Shown here in pieces: positions 8,985-18,018 of a stretch of DNA of 64,000 nucleotides. A model generated the notes under the pieces. That model had not been told where the DNA came from. It was given only the letters and a program-made list of their open reading frames with translations, and did not search any database. Location of the stretch: the NCBI GenBank assembly GCA_009731375.1, contig BJOX01000047.1, forward strand, positions 472,404 to 536,403. The letters run 5' to 3'. The position numbers and the translations under genes were made by a program. The stretch's first letter is position 1. The number at the start of each line of letters is the position of its first letter. The stretch comes from Paulinella micropora. Lineage: Eukaryota > Cercozoa > Imbricatea > Euglyphida.

Positions 8985-9836
8985 ATGACCTGCGTGGACG
9001 AGTGTGACTTTGTCTTTTGCCTCGAGACCTCCGGCACGTACTGCAGAGTATGTGGTGTAGTGAAATACCAGAACGCACTGTATGGCCCCCAGTGGTTGGT
9101 GAACGGGAGCTTGATATCCGACCAAGGGGCGATTGCACAGCAGGTGAAGCGCCAAGGAGGGTACACCCGAATCTCGCGCTTCCGGGAAGTGTATCGTTCG
9201 ATTTTCAATATGACTTCGACCCGGTCGAGGAAGAGCCTGGCCTCTACCACTACGACCGCGAGGGCGAAGGAACTCATAGCCAAGTACCGAGTTCCCCACG
9301 CTGCACTCAACCCGGCCCGTCTCCGGTACCTGTTCAAGAAGGAAAGCGAGCCTCCCCTCCAGTGGCACGTGGCGAACCAGCTGTGCTGGAAGATCGCAGG
9401 AAAGAGACCAAGCAGGCCCGAGCTAGACCCAGAGACAGTAGCCAGCCTCGAAAACCTCTTCTCGCAAGTCGACAGGGCCTGGCCCAAGGTTCGTGGTCAG
9501 CTCATGGCTTCCTTCGGCTGGTACAGGGTCTGTTTTATCAACTACACGAGCCTTCTGAGCTTCCTGCTTCGGCAGCTGGGAAAGGACGAAGAGGCAGAGT
9601 TCGTGCCACAACTGAAACAAGGAGAGTCCATCCATCGCCAGAACGCCATGATCGCGGCGGTCTGCGCCGAACTACAGTGGGAATACCTTCCCCTCGCGGG
9701 CAACATACTCAGCGTAGCGGAAGGAGGAGTCGCGCGTCCATACGAATCGCACCTCCTCGGCCGGCCCAGGAAGAGAGCGGCAGCAGAGACTGCTGCGGGT
9801 TTTAAAACTGTGAAAAAAATTAAAATAGGGTCATAG
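8985..9836 (+). CDS. VLTF3-like late transcription factor
   Basis: 283 residues from the ATG at 8985. The N-terminus carries a zinc ribbon: CVDEC, then YCRVCGVVKYQN. The C-terminal two thirds match the A2L/VLTF-3 pattern: an acidic/aromatic helix, WYRVCFINYTSLLSFLLRQL, then LKQGESIHRQNAM and an ending in LQWEYLPL. VLTF3 homologues activate late promoters and are a hallmark of nucleocytoplasmic large DNA viruses; polinton-like viruses more rarely carry them. The protein ends in a basic tail near a TTTTAAAACT element (9799-9809). Confidence 0.75.
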   Translation: MTCVDECDFVFCLETSGTYCRVCGVVKYQNALYGPQWLVNGSLISDQGAIAQQVKRQGGYTRISRFREVYRSIFNMTSTRSRKSLASTTTTARAKELIAKYRVPHAALNPARLRYLFKKESEPPLQWHVANQLCWKIAGKRPSRPELDPETVASLENLFSQVDRAWPKVRGQLMASFGWYRVCFINYTSLLSFLLRQLGKDEEAEFVPQLKQGESIHRQNAMIAAVCAELQWEYLPLAGNILSVAEGGVARPYESHLLGRPRKRAAAETAAGFKTVKKIKIGS

Positions 9837-9858
9837 TCTTTTTTAATCAGATTAATAA

Positions 9859-12768
9859 ATGGCAACTAGTGATATCGGTGTCTATCTCCGGAATAAGGGC
9901 GGCCTAGTACTAGCCGGCCAGCAGCTACCGGTCCAGCTCTTTCCTTCTAGGAAATGGGAGCTCAAGTCAGAACAGCCCGGTGCGTGGAAGGCTCCTCCTA
10001 ACTATGAACAGATCAGGGACGCCTTCGAGGTCACGCTCGATGACGTGAGCAAGAAGAAGAATCCCAAGCCTCTGCCCCCTCGGACACACATGGACGAGTA
10101 CTGGAACGAGAAAAAGCACAGAGCCCTGTGGCTCGAGCTAAGAAACGCTTTCATCACTTCTCTTCGCGAACTAAAGAGAATGGACGACGAAGGTGTGGGC
10201 AAGAACATACAGACCCTGCTGAGGCTGACCGCTTTCGGTATCGATGTCTGGAATTGCGACGACATCCAGGGTGACATGAAGGTCGTTATCCCCGACAACC
10301 GTGATGATCCCAGGCGTTTCGCCGTCCGTGATCCCGACGCGGAGAAGACTGCCAAGCTCTCCAGCGCCGTAAATATGTACAAGGGCATTGCCTGTGCAGG
10401 CGGTGCGGGTAAGAAGAACCCTGGTCTCGAGAGGGCCAAGTTCACCCTCGAGAATCGCGACGCCGACAAGAAGAACCGCTTCCACATACCTCTGATCCAC
10501 GAGGATGACAAGGTCAGCGAAGATGTCAAAGAATACACCGTCGGCGGGTACCTCTTCAAGAACTTGCTAGACGACGAGCGCGAGGCGAAGCTGCAGTGGG
10601 ACTTAGAGCACAACAAGAAGCCAGAATCGGATGACTGCATAGAGTGTCTGGAGGGCAAGAAGAGCTTCTGGATGTGCCTACTCTACTGGTGCAGGAACTT
10701 CTTGATCCTCAGGGACGACATTTACGACCACGTACAGTTCGTGAACGAGCTGCTTGATGCCGCGTATCCTATGGCCAAGACCAGGGCTCCCATCAACAAG
10801 GAGTTCTTCAACTGGCTGCACGGCGGCACGCCAGAACTAGCGAAAGCCTACAATAACAAGCAGTTCTCCATGTCGCCCTACGGCCAGGAGTTTGGCCAGT
10901 ACATGTTTGGCATGGGCTTCTTCATGGACAGAAGCATGAACGAGATCCAGCGGGTGGTCGAGGCGGAGATCTCTCGCCGGAAGCAGCAGTACACGCACAT
11001 GATCAACCACGACGTCTGGCTGCGCCTCCTCAGCAGCATGTACCGCAGGCTCATGGAAGAGACTGTCGAGTGGGAACGCGCGGTTACTAATAACCCGCAC
11101 TATGACGCAGGCGCGGCCGGCTCGATGCGGCTGGACGGCAAGGACGACGTGCTGCTTGTCCAAGGCCAAGAGGTACATCTAGGCGAGGAAGAGGGCGGAG
11201 ATGCCGAGGCAGCAGAAGTCGCTGCGGAGCAGCCGCCCGCAGAGCAATTGCACAAGCTCAACGACAACTTCCCTTACGGCGAGATCAAGGACCTGGAGAT
11301 CCAGCCTTACCCTGCCAAGAAGACGTACGCCTATTTCGACCCCCAGAACTTCGCGCCCTCGGCGGACGTGCCTTCGTGGGCTTGGCAGGCCGTCTTCCTG
11401 ATGGCAGTGACCGGCGCGCGTGGTATCGAGGTCGTCAAGTTCAGTGATTTCGGCCTGCTCAGCAAGGACAAAGTGAAAGCCGAGCAGCTCGATACCGTCC
11501 GCGGCCTGTCGCTGACGAGGTACGTAGCCCAGCGCAAGATAGCTAAACGGAAGGCCAAGTTCGAGGCCAAAGAGAAGATGGTGCCTGTCGAGTTCAACCC
11601 TCGCACCGTCGCCAAGCCGGTCGCTATGCTCGACGTCAACGCGTACGACATCGTACGCATCTGGAGGCACATGCGGGCCAATATCGAGCTGCACCTACTG
11701 CACAGGAAACTCTTCAACCCGAACAAGCCCATCAACAAGTTCAACCGGCCCGCGACGGATACCGACAGCTGGGCTTCCGCTGACACCAAGGACCTCACGC
11801 GGATTGTTACGCGCGGATTCAATAAGAGCGACGGCAAGGGCACGGAGGTCGACGCGGTAGACGAAGTCTTTGACGAGGACGGCGGTACCGAGAAGAAGAA
11901 ACCAGGCCCTAAGAAGAAGAAGAAGGATGCCGAAGGCGACGAGGAGGGCGGTGGCGAAGAGGAGCCCGACGACGCAGAGATACCTAGTGGCAAGTACGGG
12001 AACTTCCAGGCGATGTGGGACCGCGTGCAGGAGGACGAGAAGGAGAACATGATGATTACGCAGGCACTCTCCAACCCCGATATCATGAAGCTGCTGCGTG
12101 GCGCGGGCCTAGTGAACGCCTATAACCGGATGATTGACCTGTATACGGGCGCCGTACGGTCTGACCTCGACGACACCCTGAAGCCTCTGCCACGGGGCAC
12201 GTTGCACATGCTGCGGACGATCTACGCCAACAGCGCCTACGAGCTTTACGGCAGCAACGTCAACATCGGGAAATCCGTGTTCCTGAACATGGTGCTTGCG
12301 CACGAGTCCAACAACCTCAATTCTCAACTCTTCTACCAGAAAGTGCACATGTACACGAACTACAAGGCAGTCGACGTTCTCCCTATGAACATACTGAGGG
12401 TTCTCAACGAGATCCAGAAGACCAGGCGAGACTTGGAGAATGACGTCAGACGGCACCTGAAGAGGCTGCGCGTTGCAGAGGGAGAAGCTGCTGGCAAGCA
12501 CGCAGCGGCTGTCCTTTTCTTCGAGGAGAACGCAGCAGATCACAGGGAAGAGCTCGCGAATTCCCAGAGCTTCTGGCGCGGGCCGGGCGGGAAAAGATTT
12601 ACCAAGCGGCAAGCGAAAAAGTACGTAGCAGCAGCAAATGCCGTTTTTTCCCGTGCGGCTTCCGAGCCAGTAGAAACGGCTGGCCAACTTTTCAGAGAAC
12701 TTGTCTACCAGAACCACCACAAAAAAAAGAAGCTTAACAACGATGATGACGCTAAGGACGACTCCTGA
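9859..12768 (+). CDS. Large tyrosine recombinase, protelomerase-like
   Basis: 969 residues. The catalytic domain lies at about 490-880. Box I is AVTGARGIEVVKFSDF, with the first Arg. A basic beta-hairpin region (AKEKMVPVEFN) may carry the Lys. Box II has TLHMLRTIYANSAYE (HxxR), then VLAHESNN (His) and FYQKVHMY, with the candidate nucleophile Tyr. The N-terminal ~480 residues do not look like the SAM-like domain of phage integrases. The size and the AHES variant in place of GHSS resemble telomere resolvases (protelomerases), which make hairpin ends on linear replicons. An acidic, Lys-rich insertion at ~675-705 is low complexity. An ordinary integrase is the alternative. Confidence 0.6.
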   Translation: MATSDIGVYLRNKGGLVLAGQQLPVQLFPSRKWELKSEQPGAWKAPPNYEQIRDAFEVTLDDVSKKKNPKPLPPRTHMDEYWNEKKHRALWLELRNAFITSLRELKRMDDEGVGKNIQTLLRLTAFGIDVWNCDDIQGDMKVVIPDNRDDPRRFAVRDPDAEKTAKLSSAVNMYKGIACAGGAGKKNPGLERAKFTLENRDADKKNRFHIPLIHEDDKVSEDVKEYTVGGYLFKNLLDDEREAKLQWDLEHNKKPESDDCIECLEGKKSFWMCLLYWCRNFLILRDDIYDHVQFVNELLDAAYPMAKTRAPINKEFFNWLHGGTPELAKAYNNKQFSMSPYGQEFGQYMFGMGFFMDRSMNEIQRVVEAEISRRKQQYTHMINHDVWLRLLSSMYRRLMEETVEWERAVTNNPHYDAGAAGSMRLDGKDDVLLVQGQEVHLGEEEGGDAEAAEVAAEQPPAEQLHKLNDNFPYGEIKDLEIQPYPAKKTYAYFDPQNFAPSADVPSWAWQAVFLMAVTGARGIEVVKFSDFGLLSKDKVKAEQLDTVRGLSLTRYVAQRKIAKRKAKFEAKEKMVPVEFNPRTVAKPVAMLDVNAYDIVRIWRHMRANIELHLLHRKLFNPNKPINKFNRPATDTDSWASADTKDLTRIVTRGFNKSDGKGTEVDAVDEVFDEDGGTEKKKPGPKKKKKDAEGDEEGGGEEEPDDAEIPSGKYGNFQAMWDRVQEDEKENMMITQALSNPDIMKLLRGAGLVNAYNRMIDLYTGAVRSDLDDTLKPLPRGTLHMLRTIYANSAYELYGSNVNIGKSVFLNMVLAHESNNLNSQLFYQKVHMYTNYKAVDVLPMNILRVLNEIQKTRRDLENDVRRHLKRLRVAEGEAAGKHAAAVLFFEENAADHREELANSQSFWRGPGGKRFTKRQAKKYVAAANAVFSRAASEPVETAGQLFRELVYQNHHKKKKLNNDDDAKDDS

Positions 12769-13213
12769 TGGCCTGGCGATATCGCTCGTGGACCTGCTTT
12801 CTGCTACTTATGGCTGGAACAAGAACGTCTCTGCGCACAGGGTGAAACGCTTTTTACTGAATAACGACTTCGACAGGACCAAGATCTTCAAGAGCAGGAT
12901 CAAGGGCCGCGGCGTCTCACGCGACGGGACTTGGGTGTGCAGTGACAAAGGGCTCGGGCTGGAGGTATGCAGGCAAATCAAAAATGGGGTCGGTGAGCCA
13001 CGGGGGGAGTACCGGACAGCCAGAAAGAGGCAGGCAGCGCTCTCGGCAGTACCCGAAGCTCCAGACACACTCGCGCCTCTCACACTCCCGACAACTACCG
13101 AGGATGTCGCATTTACTCTGGACAGCCCTCTCCCTCCCTCCATTGATATAGAACAGGAACTGAGCCAATATACGATAGATCATGACTGGGAACGGTTTTT
13201 GCTAGACCACTAG
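12743..13213 (+). CDS. Hypothetical protein, possible KilA-N-like DNA-binding
   Basis: 156 residues from the ATG at 12743, overlapping the recombinase gene by 26 bp in another frame, which suggests coupled expression. The first ~75 residues (a helix, then HRVKRFLLNNDFDRTK, RIKGRGVS, a Trp and a Cys-containing strand) look like a small KilA-N or winged-helix type fold. The rest is Pro/Thr/Ser-rich and acidic at the end. The family assignment is weak. An AT-rich ACTTTTAATTAAAAACTTTT palindrome follows. Confidence 0.5.
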   Translation: MMTLRTTPDGLAISLVDLLSATYGWNKNVSAHRVKRFLLNNDFDRTKIFKSRIKGRGVSRDGTWVCSDKGLGLEVCRQIKNGVGEPRGEYRTARKRQAALSAVPEAPDTLAPLTLPTTTEDVAFTLDSPLPPSIDIEQELSQYTIDHDWERFLLDH

Positions 13214-13237
13214 AACTTTTAATTAAAAACTTTTCTT

Positions 13238-14636
13238 TTATCGTGTCTGTGGAAAGTTTATCACTACTGCCGGCGACGGTCTGCGGGTCGGTGGAGAGAG
13301 GTGTGGCATCTCGCTCTCCAGCCTCATCCGGACACCCATTTCTTGCTTCGGTTTTGGGCTCTCCTTAAATAGCTCTTGTTTCGGCCCCTCCTCCTTGACA
13401 ATATTAGCGTAGCCCGGTCCCGACCACATGTATACCGGGTCGTCCTCCGCTAGCTTCACCTTTTTGGCCACTCTCTCTTCCTCGTCGTAGAGGTCTTTCG
13501 CGAGCTTCTGTGCATCTCTTATGTCCCGCTCGGCCTTCATTAGCACTTCCATGTCCTTGGCAAGGATGGTCTGGCTCTTGAGCTTCTGCCTGGCCATGTC
13601 CGCGAAGAACAGCTGCTTCCTGAGCTTGTCCTGCTGCTTGCCTGGCGCCAGGTACATCCAGGCAGGGATCTTGTAGCCTAGCTCCTGCTGTCTCCTTTCC
13701 CTCCTCTTTTCTTGCTGTCTTCTCGTCTTTAGGCATGTCAGGTCCCTTCAGGATGACGAGGCCGTCGGGCAGCTTGGCCGGCGCGAGGACGGACATGTAG
13801 TTCTCTTCCAGACTGTCCTCGTGTTCAGCGTAGACAACGCACGCGTGCCTCGTGCCTAGCGTCGCGGGGTCCGTGGCACTCGCGATGTGCGCGTAGAAGT
13901 CCTTGCGAGGCATCAGCTGGCCATAGTTCAGCCACAGGTTCTCCAGCGTCCTCTGCACCTTGGAGTTGAACATGATGCAGTAGCTGGTTTGCTCACGCAT
14001 GATCGGCGTGACCGCGTTCTTGCCCGTCAGGTACTGGACGGCGATGAACAGCGTGATGTTGTAGTGCCTGTACGTTCCGATGAAATTCTGCATCCAAGAG
14101 TCTGCGCTGTTCAGGATGCCGACCAGGTCGTCAAAGACAACGAAGGAAGGCTCCAGGTAGCCCATCTGCTGGTACCTCTCCTTCAGGTTGTCTACGTACT
14201 GCATCAGCACGTCCTTGCGGAAGCCTTCGTAGATGCGCACGTGCTGCTGCGTCGCCCAGTGGAACTTGTAGCTGTGCTTGAACTTGGTGCGGACCATAAT
14301 GAGGCCAAACTGGAACGCGTTCTTCTTCATGGTGCACATGCTGTACAGGAGCCACCGCAGGAAGTGCGTCTTGCCGCGCTCTGACTTGCCAACGAGCACG
14401 AACATCTGCCCCGCGCCCTTCTCTCGTGGGTAGAAGCGCTCGATGAGCCTGTTCGAGCGCTCGTTCTTCTCCTTTTCTTCTTGCTCCCGCCGCTGCTGTT
14501 TCTCCTTCTTCTTCTCCGCTGCCTTGCCTGGCCCTTTCTGCTTCTCTTCCCATTCCACAATCTCTTCCTCTAGCTTCTTCTCCCCTTCCTCGCCGTCCTG
14601 CAGCGGCGGGAGGTTCTCGAGCACGGGGTTCGACAT
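13238..14636 (-). CDS. A32/FtsK-HerA-type genome-packaging ATPase (frameshifted)
   Basis: Start at the ATG 14634-14636. The N-terminus is a charged coiled coil (to ~residue 75). Walker A is VLVGKSERGKTHFL (~80-93) and Walker B is SFVVFDDLVG, followed by QYLTGKN as sensor and an IMFNSK strand: the A32-like packaging ATPase pattern shared by polinton-like viruses and giant viruses. The frame changes near 13690-13712, beside GGG/AAA runs. Downstream, the second frame (to 13238) gives a normal helical charged tail, while the first frame becomes low-quality Gly/Arg/His-rich sequence. I read this as one gene with a sequencing slip or a recent frameshift. The enzyme would pump DNA into preformed capsids. 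Confidence 0.82.
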
Positions 14637-14676
14637 TTTTCTTTTTTTTTCTTCTATCGAAGAAAGTTTAAAAAAA

Positions 14677-14955
14677 ATGCACACCGCCACGACGACCGCT
14701 CCGTGGATGTCCAAGAGCATCGAGGAGCTCGCGATAGGACAGAAAGGCTCGATGAGCAAGTTCATCGACCACAGCAAAGTGCCGGCCGTCACACAACAGT
14801 ACATAGGAGGAACAGGCAATGCACAGACAGTGTCCTCCCTCATGACTTTTGCCAATCTAAGGCCCAAAGCGCCTGGAGCGAAGAAAGGCGCTAAGAAGCA
14901 AGCAGCGAAGCAAGGCGCTAAGAAGCCAGGGAAGAAGAAGGAGGAGTCGAAGTAA
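14677..14955 (+). CDS. Small basic virion protein with TTAPWMSK motif (paralogue 1)
   Basis: 92 residues from the ATG at 14677, preceded by AGTTTAAAAAAA. The N-terminus holds TTAPWMSKSIEELAIG, shared with the next gene. The C-terminal third is a Lys/Ala tail (GAKKGAKKQAAKQGAKK) like histone H1. Divergent from the packaging ATPase. It is probably a DNA- or capsid-binding internal protein. Confidence 0.65.
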   Translation: MHTATTTAPWMSKSIEELAIGQKGSMSKFIDHSKVPAVTQQYIGGTGNAQTVSSLMTFANLRPKAPGAKKGAKKQAAKQGAKKPGKKKEESK

Positions 14956-14996
14956 GAAAAATATTTTTTTCTTGCTCTTCGACTGAGTAACGAAAT

Positions 14997-15785
14997 ATGC
15001 AAGGGATCACCACCGCCCCTTGGATGTCCAAGGACATCCAGGAACTAGCGATCGGTAGCAAGACTTCCTTGAGCAGGTACATCGATAAGAGAAAGATCAG
15101 GAGGAACAGCACGAACCCGTACGTGTGCTGCCGGGACCGGGCGCGCGTGGCCTCTACGCTCATGAACTACCGTTTTCGTACCGCTAGCCCACTGACCCTC
15201 GCTGCCGTAGCATCGGGAGGCGCTGTGTACGGGGGGGTGCCGATGGCGCCGCCGCTGCCAACACACAAGAAGATGATCTATAAAGGCTTACGCAGTTTTG
15301 AAGCTAAGCTCTATCCGGCGTCCGACGGGAAGAAGGTTGTGCCGGGTGCTGGCGCTGGCGTTGTGAATGGCATTGTGCCGCCGCCACCGGAAGCGAGTTC
15401 ACCTACTATGCCTGCTCTCGAAGACGACAAACGAAGAAGAAAGAGCAGGAAGCGGAAGACGCCGGCAAAGCAGCCGCCGAAGACTCCGGCAAAGCAGCCG
15501 TCGTCACCACCGAAGACGCCGGAGACTCCAGTAGTTTATGCGCAACTCGCAGAAGACGATGTAAGTCAGCTTCTGCAGGGTGGCATAGTACCAACAAGGG
15601 CTGCATCAGCAAAGGCGCAAAGGCAACCGAATACATTCCACAGGTGGGTTGAGGAGTCACAGGAATTTGTTGTACAGACGTCTCCGCTAACGAAGAAAGA
15701 AGCAACGGCGGCAATTCTAGCAAAGGCGAGAGCAGCAAAAAAAGCAAAAGCAGCAGCAGCAGCAGCAGCAGCGGGAAAAAAATAA
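14997..15785 (+). CDS. Basic Pro/Ala-rich virion protein with TTAPWMSK motif (paralogue 2)
   Basis: 262 residues. Residues 5-35 repeat the N-terminal motif of the upstream gene (TTAPWMSKDIQELAIG, then a short basic segment after SLSRYID). The middle (~145-175) is a KRRRKSRKRK cluster with PAKQPPKTPAKQP repeats. The C-terminus ends in an Ala/Lys helix with a run of eight Ala. The shared N-terminal motif but different tails suggest that both proteins dock to the same virion partner. Likely a core or minor capsid protein. Confidence 0.62.
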   Translation: MQGITTAPWMSKDIQELAIGSKTSLSRYIDKRKIRRNSTNPYVCCRDRARVASTLMNYRFRTASPLTLAAVASGGAVYGGVPMAPPLPTHKKMIYKGLRSFEAKLYPASDGKKVVPGAGAGVVNGIVPPPPEASSPTMPALEDDKRRRKSRKRKTPAKQPPKTPAKQPSSPPKTPETPVVYAQLAEDDVSQLLQGGIVPTRAASAKAQRQPNTFHRWVEESQEFVVQTSPLTKKEATAAILAKARAAKKAKAAAAAAAAGKK

Positions 15786-15813
15786 GTTGTTGTTAACATC
15801 TCAAAAGAAAGGA

Positions 15814-16116
15814 ATGGAATTCCTTAAGATCACGGACCCTAACCTTGGGCTCGCGCTGTCCGTCCTTGGGCAGCGGCAGCAGCAGCAGCAGCTCGCGAAA
15901 GCAGAGGAGATGACTCAGGAAGCGCTCGAGAAGCTAGAGACGAAGCTCGACGAAGCGCCAGTCGAGAAGATCTTCGAGCAGCCCACAGTAGAGGACGCAC
16001 AGATCCTGCGAAAGATCACGCCCGAGCAGGCCAGGCGGATCGAGTCGAAGATGCTGAGCGCAGGAGCCGAAAAAAATATTTTTTCTTCTGATTCCGCGAA
16101 GCAACAGAAACAATGA
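15814..16116 (+). CDS. Small helical virion-region protein
   Basis: 100 residues from the ATG at 15814, with a Gln-run (QRQQQQQ) and a long Glu/Lys/Ala helix likely to form a coiled coil. Its TGA overlaps the next ATG (16113-16116, ATGA), so the two genes are probably translated from one message. Family not recognised. Confidence 0.6.
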   Translation: MEFLKITDPNLGLALSVLGQRQQQQQLAKAEEMTQEALEKLETKLDEAPVEKIFEQPTVEDAQILRKITPEQARRIESKMLSAGAEKNIFSSDSAKQQKQ

Positions 16117-16730
16117 GCGTCACGCTCCAGAACACACACGACGAGCTCAGCCAGGCCGCCCAGACCAAGTCGGTCGAGCACGGCCAGCAGGAAGCACCCG
16201 TCCTGCGGACCGATTCGCTCGCGACCTCGTCCCTGATCTACAGCGCGCTGGAGAAGGGCATCTACGATGATACGACTGCCGAGGGCAAGACCATGGAAGG
16301 CATGAGGAAGATGGCTCAGCGCTTGTCCAAGAACACTCTGTCCACTTGGTACAAGGGAGCGCTGCTGACCGCCGGATCATACGACGAAATCGCAGCTGTA
16401 TGGGGCACCGAGTTCGCTGCTCAGTGCTACAAGCCTGGGACGACTGAAATGACGGCGTGGCTGCGCGAACTGCGCCGCAGCTACGGGAACACGTGGGAAG
16501 GGTGTATGGCCGCCGCCAAGTTCTTGGAAGAATACCAGAACTCGAAGCTACGGACAGAGATGTTCGCCACCATTCCTTCTCTCTCCGCACTGGACGACGA
16601 CGGCATCAGCGTGAAGGGCTGGGCTGGCATCAACGTAAAGGGCACATCTGGCAACACTCTCTATGCAAGTACAGGACGAGTCAATACAATCGAAGGAAAG
16701 CTGAAGGCGGCTGGCGTTGCTGGCTTCTAA
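16113..16730 (+). CDS. Hypothetical structural-region protein
   Basis: 205 residues, starting 4 bp inside the preceding gene. Mostly helical, with conserved-looking aromatic segments (STWYKGALL, NTWEGCMAAAKFLEEY) and a Gly-rich C-terminus (GWAGINVKGTSGN). It lies in the morphogenesis gene run upstream of the major capsid gene. No family is recognised; a minor virion protein is inferred from position only. Confidence 0.62.
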   Translation: MSVTLQNTHDELSQAAQTKSVEHGQQEAPVLRTDSLATSSLIYSALEKGIYDDTTAEGKTMEGMRKMAQRLSKNTLSTWYKGALLTAGSYDEIAAVWGTEFAAQCYKPGTTEMTAWLRELRRSYGNTWEGCMAAAKFLEEYQNSKLRTEMFATIPSLSALDDDGISVKGWAGINVKGTSGNTLYASTGRVNTIEGKLKAAGVAGF

Positions 16731-16767
16731 AGAAATTTCGTAAACTTCTAGCTACAAAGAGTAAACA

Positions 16768-17469
16768 ATGTCACGAGCAGACCCATTCGCGAATTTGGCA
16801 CCGGCCGAGCCTCCGGCAGGGCTTGCGCCGCCGCCGCCGCCGCCGCCGCCGCTTCCAGCAGGGGAAGACGGTATTAACGTTATTCTGCCTCCTCCTCTGA
16901 AGAAGAGAAAGACCGCTGCCCCTAAGACGCCGAAGCAGCCGAAGCAGCCAAAGCTGCCGACTATGCGAAGCGCCCCTCCCCTCGCGCCAGACGACCCGCT
17001 GCGAGAAGACCCGACCTACCGCCTCCTGTGCGCTTACGGCCGTTCGCCTCTCATTGCACCGAAGCTCAAGAGAGCAGGCATCCCCGTCGACTCGAAAGCG
17101 CTTCGCAAGGTGCCTCGTGAACTCCTGCCTTCTCTGCTAGACGAAGCAGAGGAGGCGCTAGAGGGAGAGATGGCAGATGGAGTCGCAAACGAGGCCATCA
17201 GGCGGGGGATGAAGGCACTAGAGGAAGTTATCGATGCCCGAACTAAGTACAAGATTGCGGGCACGACAGATGCCTGCTTCGAGAACGAGAGGTGGCTGTT
17301 CTTGCTTGAGCGGGCTAAGCTACGGGCCGGGATCGGGCTGCAGAGGCTCGACCCGATGACCGAGATGGCTCTGCTGACCGCTCAGACGGCCGCCTTGACA
17401 CACATGATGAACAGTACTAGTAGGCCACGTACTAACCTAGATGCACCGGCCCCACCTGAAAAAATTTAA
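16768..17469 (+). CDS. Pro-rich N-terminus plus helical domain, hypothetical
   Basis: 233 residues. The first 75 are Pro/Ala-rich, with a run of eight Pro and a basic KKRKTAAPK stretch. The rest (~75-230) is a helical domain with ENERWLFLLERAK and an amphipathic end. The proline and basic segments resemble internal scaffolding or core proteins. Its place is between structural genes on the plus strand. No family is recognised. Confidence 0.6.
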   Translation: MSRADPFANLAPAEPPAGLAPPPPPPPPLPAGEDGINVILPPPLKKRKTAAPKTPKQPKQPKLPTMRSAPPLAPDDPLREDPTYRLLCAYGRSPLIAPKLKRAGIPVDSKALRKVPRELLPSLLDEAEEALEGEMADGVANEAIRRGMKALEEVIDARTKYKIAGTTDACFENERWLFLLERAKLRAGIGLQRLDPMTEMALLTAQTAALTHMMNSTSRPRTNLDAPAPPEKI

Positions 17470-17505
17470 AAATTCTGCTTTGATTAAAAAAACTCTTTAA
17501 CAAGC

Positions 17506-17982
17506 ATGGATCTGCCTGTCCTTAACGCCGAAAACTTCGGCCGGTCCGCCACTGCCGGTGCTTTGGCCTATGTGACCGCCCCTGTTCTCACCGGGATTCC
17601 CACTAGTACGCAGATGACTATGGGTGCAGTGCCTCTGTTAGGACGCTATGTACCTAGCCTCAGCTTCCGCACTGGGTGTGCAGTCACTGCCTTCCTGACT
17701 ACGTTCATCGTGGACGCTATCCAAGAAAGAATGAACCATCCTAAGTCCGGCCGCTCCGGCCACTACCCTAGCCTAGTAGTGCACGTACTTGCCGGTGGTC
17801 TGTCCTTTGCTGTCTTGCCTATGCTCGCCGCCTCCGGCTCGCTCAGTGGTCTCGGAGAGAACGTCGCTAACCCTACCTTCGGCCGGCTGGTTATGGCCGG
17901 TGCTTTTAACGAGATGCTTTCACAGTGCATCTACGAGAACGTCTTCGACCCTGACACTGCCGGCAGCTACCGCTACGTCTAA
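17506..17982 (+). CDS. Multi-pass membrane protein of the virion gene cluster
   Basis: 158 residues with three to four hydrophobic segments: ~15-35, ~55-70 (AVTAFLTTFIVDAI), ~90-112 (VVHVLAGGLSFAVLPMLAA) and ~125-140. Ala/Gly/Thr-rich helices, few charges. It probably sits in a lipid layer, consistent with several other tail-anchored proteins around the capsid gene. The family is not recognised. Confidence 0.6.
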   Translation: MDLPVLNAENFGRSATAGALAYVTAPVLTGIPTSTQMTMGAVPLLGRYVPSLSFRTGCAVTAFLTTFIVDAIQERMNHPKSGRSGHYPSLVVHVLAGGLSFAVLPMLAASGSLSGLGENVANPTFGRLVMAGAFNEMLSQCIYENVFDPDTAGSYRYV

Positions 17983-18018
17983 AAAATTAAGAAACTTCTG
18001 TATGCCGTTACATTGATA

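Noticed and set aside
10002-12720. Long minus-strand open frames opposite the recombinase gene
   Set aside because: They mirror the high-GC coding strand; composition (Ser/Leu/Arg-rich without domains) is that of antisense shadows.
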